Source of the DNA: Rhyzopertha dominica
Lineage: Eukaryota > Arthropoda > Insecta > Coleoptera > Bostrichidae
DNA length: 64,000 nt
Direction: 5' to 3'
Assembly (NCBI GenBank): GCA_025024175.1
Contig: QCXZ01000001.1
Coordinates: forward strand, 18,290,001-18,354,000
Shown: piece by piece, positions 24,499 through 37,493 of the stretch
Position numbering within the stretch: the first letter of the stretch is position 1
Layout: each line of letters starts with the position of its first letter
Position numbers and translations under genes: made by a program
The notes under the pieces: model-generated
The model's input: the letters and a program-made list of their open reading frames with translations, nothing else
The model's database searches: none
Told to the model about the DNA's origin: nothing

Positions 24499-26045
24499 CT
24501 AACTCACAATTTCCACAATCCCTATTAAAATTATTAGTATTTCTACAAATTTTATAGCTTCTTCTATTAGACGTCTGTGATAATATTTTTCTCTATGTAA
24601 AATTTTTGTTTTATCAAAGTCAATCATGTGTTTACTCAAATATGAGTGTTCAGCTACGGAAGATTTATGTATCTGTTTCAGTCTAGTAGCACGTATGTGT
24701 TCTTTCAAACGCGTACCTACTTTTCTTTTAGTTTGACCTATGTAACACTTCCCGCAAGAACAAGTAATTTTGTAAACACCTTCATTCTCTAAATGTACTT
24801 TTTCTTTAGTAGAATCTAAAATTTTATCTAAATTATTATATGTACTATCAACAACTAAAATATCGTGTTTTCTAAGCATCCTCTTTAATTTTTCCGAAAG
24901 GCCTTGTACATAAGGCAAACTCAACTTCAATTTACTTTGTCCTGGCTGAGAATTTACTTGATTTGGATAAGCACTTTTATTAAAAACTGACCAAATATTC
25001 TTTTTGCTATAACTATTTTTCACTAGCGCTGATTTAAGATGATATATTTCTTTTTGTAAAGAACTTTCGTCTGATATCCTTTGTGCTCTAACAAATAACG
25101 TCCTTATAAGACTATTCTTTTGAGAGGGAGGGTGGTGAGATGTAGCATGTAAATATCTGTCTGTGTATGTTGGTTTTCTGTAAACCTTGTGTCCTAACTG
25201 CCCAGTGTTTGTTCTGTAAATTTGGACATCCAAAAAGGTAAACTACCATTGCTTTCCAAATCCATAGTAAATTTTATATCTGGATTTTGACTGTTCAAAT
25301 GGTTTAGAAACCTACTCAACTCTTCTATACCATGGCGCCAAATAACAAAAGTGTCATCTACGCACCTATACCTACCAACATTTTGGCTTAAAATGAAAAC
25401 TGTTTATCGCTACCTGTTCAAAATTTTCCATAAACAAATTGGCTACTACAGGACTTAAGAGAAGAACCCATTGCACAATCTGACTTTTTTTCAAAAAAAT
25501 TATCGTTCCATAAGAAATAAGTAGATTTTAAACAATGTTCAGATAATCTGGCTATCGTGTCACCTAGGAGATCGCTATTAAGCTTGGATTTGATGATATC
25601 TATCGTTTCAGGGATGGGTACTTTCGTAAATAAAGAAACCACATCAAAACTAACTAAAATATCTCCTTCTGAAATACTTAAACCTTTTATAATATCAATA
25701 AAGTTTGAAGAATTTTTGATGAAACTACTGGTTTTTCCTACATAAGGTTTTAAATAGTTAGTTGCAATCGGAAACAGTTAAAAGAGACTTCTCTTCATTC
25801 GAAAGATCTGAACTTTCGATGAGACCATTAGTAATTTTGGAAATTTTTGATGTAGGTTCTCGGGATAATTTTTGATATGTTTCCTCATCTAACAACTCTC
25901 TAACTTTATCTNATAATCTGGTCTATCTAAAATTTTGTTTGAACTTGTGTCAGGCAAATTTTGGGGTTCTTCGTCTTCGTCATGCCATGTGTATATTTGC
26001 AGCACCCTTGTTACGTCCTAAAAATTTCATAATTTTTNTAGCACN
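24499..26045 (-). pseudogene. Penelope-like retroelement: reverse transcriptase plus GIY-YIG endonuclease
   Basis: Read on the minus strand. The RT part carries VSLFTKVPIPETI, YFLWNDNFFEKKSDCAMGSS, then GRYRCVDDTFVIWRHGIEEL with the catalytic VDD at 25,352-25,360 (the usual Y is C) and a FTMDLESNGSLPF block. The next frame (to 24,499, 244 residues) has VYRKPTYTDRYLHATSHHP and, near residue 150, a GIY-YIG endonuclease (GVYKITCSCGKCYIGQTKR, then RLKEH). This RT-then-GIY-YIG order is diagnostic of Penelope-like elements. The two parts are split by a one-base loss in a T run at about 25,232, and the RT part by further shifts near 25,417. N bases occur near the 5' end. The copy is dead but the endonuclease frame is nearly complete. 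Confidence 0.9.
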
Positions 26046-26097
26046 AGTTTTCGAAAAAAACCGTTNTGAAATTCAAATATAAAAATTGACCACACAA

Positions 26098-26940
26098 ACG
26101 CAGTGTCNCGGGATGGAGACGGTGTGACGTAGCACCCGATGTAAACAAAGAATATTGGTTACGTTACCTACGTGCCTTTGCTTGTGCCGAGTGAAACGAG
26201 TTGTTTTCTTGCTTTTAACGGACTCCTAACAACTGGGAGAATGTTTAAGCATGTACAAACCAGAAGCTAACATCAGATGGTACATTGTACCAGTGTTCAA
26301 ATTTCAAATACATCCGTCAATAGTCTCAACAAAGTATTCGTAAGTGTATCCGGAGACTACGAACGCAAACGGAGATGGTTTAAAGCAGCCAGAAGGGGTA
26401 TGACCAAGACAAAATCTACATTTTACTGTTGTGAGACTTAGAGTAACTGCATAATTTTTTGCACGATCTTTGTGTTCCGGGCATATCTTGGACTGCAGTA
26501 TACATATGGGCCCCTCTCGTTTCACCTGAAAATAACCTATGGCTGCATCTCCGTGTTGCTCACGACTTGCACTCGAAAAAAGATGCATTTCGTTCAAAAT
26601 ATCAATGATCCATAATGTATTAAATTGCAGATTAAGCTGCTTTATTAATTACTTATACTGCTGCTTTAGCGCCTTTGATTTCGGCAGCATTAAAACGTGG
26701 GTCGTTCTTGACAAATTTGGTGACTATAAACATATCTACAGCCGGCAAATGGTTCTAAGACGCTTTAACAAAGCATTCCGATGACATATTGTTAAATTTA
26801 TAAAAAAACAAATGAGAACACTCTCAAACATAACCAATAACGCAAACGAAATATGGAAAGTAGCGGACGCTATCTTGTTTACATCGGGTGATACGTCACA
26901 GCCAGTCCTAGTCAATCTGAGCGTGTCTTAAAACTGCGTT
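26098..26940. mobile_element. TIR-bounded DNA element
   Basis: Inner inverted repeats GTGACGTAGCACCCGATGTA at 26,125 and the complement of GTGACGTATCACCCGATGTA ending at 26,899 match at 24 of 26 positions. The outermost bases (AACGCAGT on the left, AACTGCGTT on the right) also pair, with a diverged stretch between. I see no clear target-site duplication. It holds the minus-strand frame at 26,304-26,597 and no recognisable transposase. Confidence 0.6.
26304..26597 (-). other. Cys-containing open frame inside the TIR element
   Basis: A 97-codon frame with spaced Cys and His (ICILQSKICPEHKDRAKNY, VKCRFCLGHTPSGCF) lies inside the inverted repeats. Some THAP or zinc-finger transposases have similar spacing, but the pattern is not specific. 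It could be an exon of a lost transposase or a chance frame. Confidence 0.25.
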
Positions 26941-28240
26941 GTTGCCACGTTGCGCACTGAGAAGTTGTAAACTATTTATTTTGGTTAAGCAAATTTTTTG
27001 CAGCGTTATAGATACAGATACACATTTAATTAATTAAGTACTCTTTTTTAATGTATAAAAGTTTATATTTTATAACTAGTGAACACATCCAATTATATAC
27101 TATCGACAGGGCTTCTATAAATGATTCATGCAACACGGACGGCGTTGATTTCTGAATTCTTTGTGCCACCTTTTTGTAACTGCTGCCAAGCTACAATATG
27201 CATGGCGATAGTAGTTGAACATTGCAGATCAATGTCACACCACAGCTCCGAAATGTGACCTTTCTGTAAACTTAAAGTTGGTTATCCCACAAAATACTAC
27301 AGAATATGTTGAAAATTCTCATATTAAAATATATCAAATAATTCACAAATCAAGTATAACGCCGTTGAGTTCTCTTTCCTGAGATTTCCATAAGCGCCCT
27401 CGATGCATGAAACATTTGTAGATACCCTGTATTTTTTCTGTGGCCCCTTATAAAGCAGCAGAGCTCCCCAGATACAAAGTCTACTTCTGGGGCCCCTCAA
27501 ACCTTTGCGTGGCCATCAAGGAGGTCCCGGTTAAGAATTGCTGACCTAGTAAACAATTATATGGCTGCTGCTTTGTAGACGTAGGCTTCTGCATTACGGC
27601 TCTTTAGTGCACAATTGAATAACTACATAGTAAAGTAGCAATATATCCTTACAGGAAACTAAATTTTTGTTCATACAAGGCACAATTTTGGAGCCAGAAG
27701 AATACTGGAACAAAACGTCGCTTTTTACAAGATCTTTCTCTTATGTTATTTGTAAGGTTGTAAACATTGTTTATAGACTTATACAAGTATACACGTTGTT
27801 TAATGAAAAAAAAAGATTCAAGTTGTTACTTTTCAAGGATGAGATTTAAGTGCACCTTAGTGTCTTATTACTGCTCTCTCTTTGTTTTTTTATGGTGTTG
27901 TTATAGAATGTATTTCGTAGTTCTTTATTTCACTTGATGTTATATTTTTTAACCGCTTACACTTACACATTATTTAATTTCTCAATCCTTAAAACCTACT
28001 TTCTGTTATTTATTGACGTGGACTTTGTATTAGAAATATTCATACAATTTTTATTTCTGTTTATCTTGAGTATGGCGATATTTGTAATTTTTTTATTTAT
28101 TGGTTGCATTGAAGATCACTAACCACACCATGGTGGACAAGTGAATGCAAGCCGTTTTGCTCAAATACAATTAATGTTTCGCAATAATTTTATTTTTATT
28201 TGCAGCGAATAAGTTACTATTGTTATTATATTATGTCGCC
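26941..28240. other. Gene-free stretch with a possible hAT-like terminus
   Basis: No gene found. At about 27,440-27,545 the text TGTGGCCCCTTATAAAG, then GTCCCGGTTAAGAATTGCTG resembles the ends of hAT-type elements (complement CAGCAATTCTTAACCGGGAC). No opposite end is seen. Confidence 0.35.
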
Positions 28241-28249
28241 GAAATCTTT

Positions 28250-30500
28250 ATTCATAAACTACAGCAGTTTAACTATAAACACATAGTTTAAAAGAAAACT
28301 GGCTTATGCAAACTGCAATCGTATCATCAACTTTTAACATTTTTATAAGCATAATTGACGATAATTTATTATTTCTATTTGTTACAAGCCATTAAGTACT
28401 AAAACTCTAACCTAAACTGTAATTAACATGGTACTTCTTTTGTGCAGCATGAAGAAAATTGTTTAAAAAATAAAAGCAATTTTATCGCTCGACGCACTAT
28501 AAACAGCGTACTACGTCGTGTCGTAAAATTATAATACCGTAAACTTGAATATGAAATTGATTAAGTACTTTCGATATAGGATTAAAACTAAAAAGCCTAT
28601 TCACTACATGAACTGGAACATTCCAAAGTATAGTCACTTATATTTAATAAATTAGATAGATGTAATCTCATCATCTGCTACACTTCGTAATGAAGAATTT
28701 ATACAAAACAAGCTGGCATACTGCTTCTGGCTATCAATAGCTTAATGTCTTAGCAGCAAAAAAAACAAACTAGACCTAACGAAGAGCACAAAGTACGAGT
28801 AGTAACAATCAGTTCAAAAATTTTGTTGCCAATCAATAATTTCTTTTCAATTGACGTATTAAATTAGTAATTTCATTCGCCACTCAAGACCTCATGTGAG
28901 TAGGTAGTTATAGAATTTCTTTCAAAACCTCATTGTTGTGTATATGAGGTGCAAGTATGAAGTGGTCCGAATTCGTTATTACATTAATAAACAAACTTTT
29001 TAAAACCTCTTCTTCACAGTTTGCTTTTGAAGAAAAACTGGCTCTGATCCACCAAAGTTATTTTTTTCTATTTTTTACAAGTTATTTAATACACAGGTTT
29101 CATTTTGAATATTAAATAAATATAAAGTTAAATCGCCAATGACGGTGCAAATCAACGGAAATATCAAATATCCACTGACTACAAATGCAAGCTACTTTCC
29201 AGGATATAAAGGATTTAAGTTAGATCAGCCTAAAAAGCGCATGCATGGCATTAACTTACTCTACTATTAATCTGAAAACACCATAAGATAGTTGTCAGCA
29301 TGAGGAAAGGAAATTGTTTAAGAGAATAAAGCCATTTTTTAACTTCATCACTCCAAATATTGAAGACATTTTTGTTAACAGTACTAGTTACTACTCGTAT
29401 TTAGTTTACATATCGACATGTATTACTGATTTATGTTGTATTATGTTCTTACAAATGCAGGTCTCAATACCTATACGTATATGCATAAAACCCAAAGCTT
29501 TAGAGTTAATATCGAACTTTCTTCTCTGATGTCATTTATCGGTTATCTAAAAAAACTTATATGAAAATGTTGAATTGGCTCTAAGAGCGCAATTCTTTCA
29601 GTACACAATTGGAACTTATATTTCTGCATAAACATAGTAGAAATAAATTTAGGGATAAAGGCTATTGTTAAACATTGTAAGTATCCACTGCGTTTAAATA
29701 ATATACAGTCAGACTTATATTTTGAAAAGCAAATCACATAATGACGCTTCTGAGCTATAATAATTAAAAAATATTATCATAAACATTAAGATATTCCAAC
29801 ATCAATTAGCTGTAGTTAGTTATAAAGTGGAGCTATATAGCCGTACGTTTTCATGTGAATCTTTATGCATCATGACGATATGGTGAAATAAGCTCAGCTA
29901 TACATTAAAACACGATCTTTTCACCTCTCTGTAGCCATTAGTTGTTAATTATTCTTTCTTTGTATCCCATTTATAAATTACAGCTTAAACTGCAGTGTTA
30001 ATACAGTCCGAACTTGAAAAAATATTCATCCAGGAAAATTGTTTCAATAATGAAAGTCCTTAATACATATCTTATCGCTCGATACGCTATAAATAGACGA
30101 CCGTATGCATAATCCTGGATAGATCTAAAACTGATAAAATACTTTGGTGTGAGCTTACAATAAAATCATAAGAGCCTTTTCATATGAACCGGCTCATTCT
30201 TATTAAGTAGTCACTTATATTTAATAAATTAGCGCTGATAGTATGTACCATATTATTACACAGTAACACGAAACACGTAGGCATGGTACTTTTGACTATT
30301 AATAGCTATGTTTATAGCTTTCGCAGATAATAAAATAGCTTAGTCAACTATACCTAAAGAGCAACAACAAATATTTTGTTGCTAAAAAGGCTTTAAATTG
30401 GATAGTTTTATTCAAAGCTATAAATTTTTCATTACTTGACACTGTAGGCATAGGTATCCATAAGATTAAAAAAAAGAATAATTTAGGTATAACCAACATT
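28250..30500 (+). repeat. Diverged direct repeats, about three units
   Basis: Blocks around GAAAATTGTTT..., TATCGCTCGA.CGCTATAAA, GTCACTTATATTTAATAAAT and TTTTGTTGC recur in order at 28,450-28,850 and 30,030-30,400; a weaker match to the first block occurs at about 29,300. Similarity is patchy and no open frame is shared. This is probably an old duplicated non-coding element. Confidence 0.45.
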
Positions 30501-30769
30501 ACAAATATAAATATGTAAATACACTAATTTAAAATAAAGAAGCTCTTAGAATGCTTTTCCATTAAGAGGGATCTACCCAGCGAAAATACGGCTGGATTCT
30601 AACAATTGTTTTTATATCGTCCTATATTTTATATGAAAGCCCGTTATTTGTGAGTCGTTTTCAGATATACCAAAGCAACCACGTATCAATTTCTTTGTTT
30701 TGTTGAAATTACATCTGAACTGTTATTGTTTATATTTCGTATCGGTTTGGGTAGGACAAGCGTTTAGGA

Positions 30770-31780
30770 CATTCGAGGGGACGCGTTCTTCAGTGCAGGT
30801 GCACTTTAAAGAAACGCTAAATCCAATGGAAGAAGAGCTAGTGCAAGACAATGAAAGGGAAGAGGAAGGTTTTGGTCGAAGCGAAGATGGCAATAGAACT
30901 GAACTATCATCTAACCAAAAGGTTGCAGATATCGTCAAAAGGTTAAAGAACCGCAAAGTTCCACAGAAAATAAATAAAATAAAAAATAATTAATAAAGTG
31001 TATGTGGAAACAATAACACATATCAAAGGATTTCAAGCACTTCTAATATACCCAGTCTACAAAAAGGAAGTCAAAACAAAATGTGAAAATTACTGTAGAC
31101 TAGCGCTGCTTGATACAATATATAAGCTCCTAGGTATAAGCATACAAAAATATTAATTAACTATGCGGAAAACATACTAGTGGACTATGAATGTGGATCT
31201 AGAAATGATGTTCAAACATACATTAAGGCATTTACTATTTATGAATTTTAAGCTGGCCCGAAACACAATCAAACGAAAAGTTCTCTTTACAGCTATGAGA
31301 GAACTTGCAATTCCATGCAAAGTAATAAGGTTCGTCAGAATGTACAAGCTGCTTTAAAGTTACAAACGGGCTTCGTCAAGGTGATCATTTCCGGCACTAT
31401 CGTTTAACATTGCTGTAGAATATTTTATGAAAACAAGTCGATTACATAGAGATGATCTAGTATATGATCATAAGCACCATGTTTTGGCTTATGCAGATGA
31501 TATCGCAATCATAACTAGAATAAAGAAAAAGCTAACAGGATTATTAAAGGTATGAGTGCTTGCTTTTCAGGAAACAGGTCTAAAATGAAAACTGAGAAGA
31601 CCAAGTACTTAAAATGTGATGGAGGTGCAAATAATGGTAAGCCGCTGGTAATGAAAGTAAATAAAGAGACTAAACTGGAATTTGAAATTCGTTTACCTAT
31701 CCTGGCATTACTTATTACAGACCCAAGTGATTGTATAAACTTAACCATACCATTAACGGAAAATATTCAAAATAGGTAAT
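30770..31780 (+). pseudogene. LINE-type reverse transcriptase remnant
   Basis: Blocks in order: VHFKETLNPMEEE and QKVADIVKRLKNRKVPQK (the pre-RT region, consensus HF..LLN ... A...LKN.KAPG); then IYPVYKKEVKTKCENYCRLA, the IPKKGD...C.NYRPISLL block; then GLRQGDHFR; and LAYADDIAIITRIKKK with the catalytic YADD at about 31,490-31,501; then a KTKYL block after it. The order and motifs are those of non-LTR (LINE) reverse transcriptases. Frameshifts and stops separate nearly every block and the middle (palm before GLRQGD) is partly missing. No endonuclease domain is seen. Confidence 0.8.
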
Positions 31781-31957
31781 TTACAAGCCTAGGTGTTTTA
31801 TTATTCCTTGTCTTAGGGTACAATATCATATCTTATCTCAAGCTGCTATTAAATTATCAGTAAACGGATACTATAAATCAGAGTTTTTTCTGCTGTTAGG
31901 ATTCTATAGAGTATTACGGGCGTATTCAGAACGTCAAATTTTTTGAAAGTATCAATC

Positions 31958-34900
31958 ATGGACAACCTGTGTTGTTTTGGAAATTTTGTCCAAAGAAAAT
32001 CCCATCTTACAACAAATCGAGCAGCAGCCCAAGTGAATAATACAACAGAAAGAAGCAATAATAATACCAACTCTTACATAAGGACCACCGAGGCTACAGT
32101 GAATCAAGCAGATATAGCTAATTACACAACAAACAGAGACGACTACGACGGTAATAGTGATGATTCCTCTTTTCTAGAAGAGGAAGATTTCTATAGTGAG
32201 GTCGATAGACCTTTAAGCACCAATACGATAGAGGAGTCGCTGCCAACTGGTAATATTCAACGTCTGGACTCCGTAAACTTACAAGTAAATGATTACGGGA
32301 GTATCACCGAGGACTATAAGACCTACATGTCTTTGGCAGAATGTATGAGTGGAGTTAGTCTCACAAATGGTAAATACAAATTTGTTGAGTTGTACACAAT
32401 GCACAAAGATGCAGTAGAAAGTCACGACGGAGAAGCAACAGAAGATACTTCTACTAACACAACTCAAGCAAGAGATAGGTGAATCAAGCTAACCTTGCAC
32501 AGTTCCTTGTCAAACGTGATTTTTTTTTTCAGAAAATCCTTAATTGTTCAGGAACTGATTGCTACGGAGGAAAGTTATGTTCAAGATCTAGCAGTGACTG
32601 TCGAGGTAAGTTTTGTTGTTAACCATAAACATAACATCAATATTATTTATAAACGGACGTGCTTGAATTCGGCACTATTTAATCCTCTTTAAATGGACCC
32701 TCACTTTTCCTGCTCGAGGTGCTCGAACTGGGCACCACATCTTATCAGCTAAAAATAGATAATCCGTCGGTCATTATAATCCTCAGTTTGCCATTAATAT
32801 TTTATTATCAAATTTTGGGAAATGAATGAAGCAATTTTCATTCCCCTTGCTTTACCCCAACATATAATGTATTGATTCTCATTTATTTAATTTATTTATA
32901 CTTGTCACTTAAACGTGAAACAGTCGAAATTAGTGATCGAGGAAAATAAATTTTTATTATAGAAGGTGTTTTAAGTTTACAAAAAAGTTTTCAAAACAGA
33001 AGAAAGATTTTGGAGATGTTATAAAATAACATGCAGTACAAAAGTGTGGACTTTAAGCCCTAAAAAGTCGTCTCAAGAAGCGATTTAAATCATAATCACT
33101 CCCAAAGGGGCGTTGTTAAATCGACAAATAGGTATGTTTTCAACACTTTATTTTAAATTTAAAATACCATTATTAAACATTTTATTATAAAATTTATCAT
33201 TGTTTTCCTTGCTACTTACATTAACATTAAAATAAATTTATAATATTTATTGTTCGAGTCAGCAGCTGAAACAATGAATACCTTGACTGTAAAAGACATC
33301 AATTGTATAAGAAATAATATATACTAAAAAAGAAGAGAGTACTCTAACAGACGCAGAAGAAAGAATCAAAATTTTGCAAGAAATGTAACTTAGAACTACC
33401 AGAGGTAAAAATTCTCTTAAGATGTTGATCCTGAAAATCAAATTTCTAGTGATACAAATTTAAGTACTTCCTGCAATTGCGATACAATATATTTAGAGGG
33501 CACAAAATATTATTGTTTAAATTTTTATCGCAGTTATTTACATTGCACACTGTTGTTAATGGTCATTACATACCTTTGATATTTTGTATTTTGCCTAACA
33601 AAACCGTGATTTATAAAAAGGCTTTCAAAATGATTAAGCAGAAGTGTAGTGATATAAATTTAACTTTTCATCCTAAATTAGTTGTAGCAGATTTTGATAA
33701 TGCTCTAGAAAAAAATTAGGTTTCACATCAGAATATAAAATGACTAATACAGAAGAGGGAAAATGAATGAATAAACCATTATCACATTCTGCACCCAAAT
33801 CAATATATAGGAATGCCCATAAGTATGGTAGGAACAATGTAAGAAGTCCCATTTTGAGATAAACAACGTTTTGCCCGTCAAGTAGTTTAATGTTTGGAAT
33901 ATAAAAAATATGAACAACGTTAACTGAACAGTCACATTTATTAAACATAATTAATATCCTTTAATTACCATTCTTCATTCGACAACTTGTTGTTAATGTT
34001 AATACCTATAAAACCTGTGTCATTGTTTTTGGGGTTAGACTTACAAAAATCACTTAACATACATTTATTGAACAACTGGGGGTTATAATTACCAAGCGAT
34101 TACATTCTTACCGCAGAAAATGTAATCTCATTAGGATTAAAATTGCGTGCACATATTGAAAGGAGTTAATTATACTCATTTATACAATTACATCAAGAAT
34201 TGTAATCAATTATGCACTTTAACTACAAGTAATTAATTATTTTCCCAGCTCTGGATTCCAGCACAAAAATAATGATAAATACACAAACCATCACACACGG
34301 GTTACCTCAAATATTAGTTGGGTTTTGCACTATCTAGAACTGTTCATCTTTTAAGAGACACTTGCCGAATTCGTATGCGGTTAGCAACACTCGTTTTTTT
34401 GATGATATTTTGTGTATTTAGCAATACGGTACTACGACATGCCCCTTTGAATACGCACATTAACGGCTTGCATTATGAATTTGCAGCAATACAAACCCTT
34501 TTTGGAAGGGCACCTCAATTCATCTGCAGATATAGCTCAAATTTTTGGGAATATAGAAGAGATATATAAGCTGACGCTCACTTTTAGTGAGAAACTCCAA
34601 CATTGCAGCCATGAGGATTACAATGCTGTTGCAAACTTATTTATTCGATTTGTAAATTGCACAAATTGTTGTAAAATGTAGGTTTCTAGTAACTTTTTTT
34701 TAGGAACATTTGTTTAAACTTTACCCCGACTATGCGGCAAATAAATCGAAATCACTGACGGTACTTACCAATTATGAGGATGTAGCTCATGTAAGTAGAT
34801 GGTCATTGTTTAAGAAATAGGTATAACGGTCACTTTATTGAATTAACAAAAACTGTACATGGAATAGTAGAGTATTTAAATGCGAATCGACACTGAATTA

Positions 34901-35588
34901 CCTAAGTACGCAATTATGTATACTTTTCGTGTGTATAGGAGATGCAAAAGAAATTAAAGGATAAAATTGGCCTGTCTTCACGTATGCTTGCACCTATTCA
35001 AAGACTGGGAAGATACGTATTGCTGCTGGAAAACTTGCTCAAGGAGCTAAACGTAGCTTCGTTACCTAATGAAACAGTGGAAAAGTCTTTGAATATAGTC
35101 AAAAAGTGGATGAGTAAAAGTAACGGTCGCATTGCAGCCCTCTCCATTAAGTTTAGCCCTATAAATATGGAAGAAGCTGCAGGTGAATTTATAATGATGC
35201 AAAATTTCGAAGTTGTTCAACCTAGAAGGTTCCAGAGCAATGTGTTTATGTTCGAAAATATAATTGTGTTTACGGTCGATTCAAAGGTACGTATAAAATA
35301 TTAGGAATTTATATGAAAAAACTGTATATTATTAAAACTGTTCAACAGAATAGTAAGGAAGAGTTTATATACGTCGACAGCATTGCCATGGATGCATTAA
35401 ATGCAACAGCATTTCGCTCCAATGACAGAAGAACATTAGTTTTGAAGAATTACCTTAAACACAAGGAAACAAATTCTCGTCTCTTCACGTATAAGCTCAG
35501 AACGAGTGAGGAAGGACTTGTCGATTTCTGGAAAGCTACCATAAAAGACAGACTGTGGGAACAAATAGAATATCAAAAAAATGGTTAG
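31958..35588 (+). CDS. DH-PH Rho guanine-nucleotide exchange factor (puratrophin-1/PLEKHG4-like)
   Basis: Six exons join in phase: 31,958-32,478; 32,533-32,605; 34,487-34,651; 34,704-34,790; 34,939-35,286; 35,349-35,588, giving 477 residues. Residues 1-173 are Ser/Asn/Asp-rich and probably disordered, with an acidic patch (LEEEDFYSEVD). The DH domain (about 175-345) has VQELIATEESYVQDL (start helix), IFGNIEEIYKL and RMLAPIQRLGRYVLLLENLL (conserved CR3 helix). The PH domain (about 355-470) follows, with FMFENIIVFT and a YVDSI strand. Such proteins activate Rho-family GTPases by GDP release at membranes or the cytoskeleton. The ATG at 31,958 is the first Met after an in-frame stop at 31,907; an upstream non-coding exon is possible. 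Family placement rests on overall match and is less certain than the domains. Confidence 0.85.
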
Positions 35589-37490
35589 TGGAAACATACA
35601 AAATTTAACAATCTTTAGAACACAGACATATTCTTAGGTTAAGGTACTATTTTGACTAAGGGATACTAAATATAGCTTTACATAGCTACTATTCATCCGT
35701 TCTTAGTCTTGGATATAAATATTATTTTCATTTTGTATGTAACACAAATTAAAACGATAATTTCTTCCGAAACCTTCTACCATTCCATCTCTCTTGAATA
35801 ATCACTAAGCAATGCCAACCGTCTTATGCCTACAGTGGATTTATAATGACAGTGTGGTCATAACGTTGTTAACGCTTGTTTTGATCGCTCCGCGTTTCTT
35901 CTAGAAATGGATTTAAACATGTGTATGCCCCCATCTTTGGAGGTCCTGATTGGCGAAACAAAAGTTGGCGGTTTATCTCGTTTATTCTTTTCGTGCTAAA
36001 TTTGGTCGCTCGCAGATTTCGGGAGTACAGTTATTCCAAATCGATTTTTAATATATTTTTTTAAAATTTATATTATATTTTATTATATTTATATGATAAA
36101 ATTTACGCGGTCGGATTTCCTGGGCATTTTGCGTAGCTTATCCACCGTTGTACATAAAAATCGAAATTTCGAGTTGATAACTTTTGCAAGTCTTTTTTTT
36201 TCTTTGTTATTTGAGCTATCGAGGTAAAGTATGTAAGTGTAGTTTGTTATGATATCTCTTTTGATGAAAATTTTCTGATTTTTCTCCAATGCTTTGTAAA
36301 ATATACAGAAAAAAGCCGTAAAACTTGAAACAGTATAGGCATTTTCACAAAAAGAAGCTCCTTATATAGCATATAGCGTTTATTTGAACTCTACACACCA
36401 GGTTTATAAGTAAATTAAAATAAAATAAAATTTAACGCATCTCGAGGCTGTAGACCTGCTTCAAAAGACCCTTACTAAATGCCTAAATTTCCGAGTAGGA
36501 TACTGCTGCAAACTTTCCAAATTTATACAATTAAAATTTGAGATTGGATTTACATACCGTTTGAATTCAATAGTTCTTGATAAGTAATTTCAATATCTTA
36601 TGAAAATTATCCGAAATTGTCGAAAAATTAAAAAAAATCCATCTTTCCGGTACACGCTCGAATGTGACCCTATCGAAATTAGCAGACGTATTCGATATAT
36701 TAATAATGTAAATTCGATTTCGATTTTCAATTTCATTATGAAATACTTAAACATTGGAATTACTCCATTAAGAGCTATCGATATGTATTCAAAACGCCAA
36801 GTACAACCATTTCCAAATTTTAATTTTGTAGATTAAGATAGTTTTACCGGTCTGTTCAGTAAATTTTTCAAAGTATTACGCACCAAGTTTTACTTAATAA
36901 GTGCCAATATTAAAGTATGTTTAGAAGAACACGTTTCTTTTCTAATCTTTGAAAGATAATTTCAACTGAACTAATTCAAAAGGTTGGTTTTATCTCTCAT
37001 TTTTCTTAGAATGTACTAATGTACAAGTCGAAAAAAGCACCTTAATTCAAATATTAGTAGTGTTAAATAAATATTGAATTATAATATACACTTTATAATA
37101 ATTATAATATACACTTACCATCTAGGAGTTGTTCCCAATTTATTTATAAAACCTATTATTAAAATGAAAATAATTATAAATAATATAAATATGCAGTCCA
37201 CAGAAGTCCTTTGCACTTCAACACTCGAACGTTAAAACATATTTTGAGTAGTTAAGGTTAAGACACTATTCACAAGGATATATTATATCATATATAAGTT
37301 TTCTAAATCCTAAACCAACTTTGTTAACCGCATATAGATAAAATTTACATAGATATACAACGTTAGGGCTGACTAACTAAAAAACCTTAATGTCGGGACA
37401 CTTCTTTTCTTGTTTAAAATCAGTAAATTCATTCTGAAATGCAATTAGGTGAGTGTGTCTATGTCTTTCGATACAGTGTTTGAGTGTCTA
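35589..37490. other. Gene-free stretch downstream of the DH-PH gene
   Basis: Presumably includes the 3' UTR; no canonical AATAAA is close to the stop. The frame at 36,600-36,836 is not recognised. At 35,841-35,862 there is a 22-bp block shared in reverse with 43,479-43,500. Two tandem copies of TTATAATATACACTT lie at 37,077-37,117. Confidence 0.4.
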
Positions 37491-37493
37491 TTA

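Noticed and set aside
27440..27545. Complete hAT element
   Set aside because: Only one possible terminus is readable and no opposite end or transposase is seen; kept as a note in the gene-free stretch.
36600..36836. 78-codon frame
   Set aside because: No family resemblance, Ile/Asn-rich composition typical of AT-rich chance frames, no splice signals.
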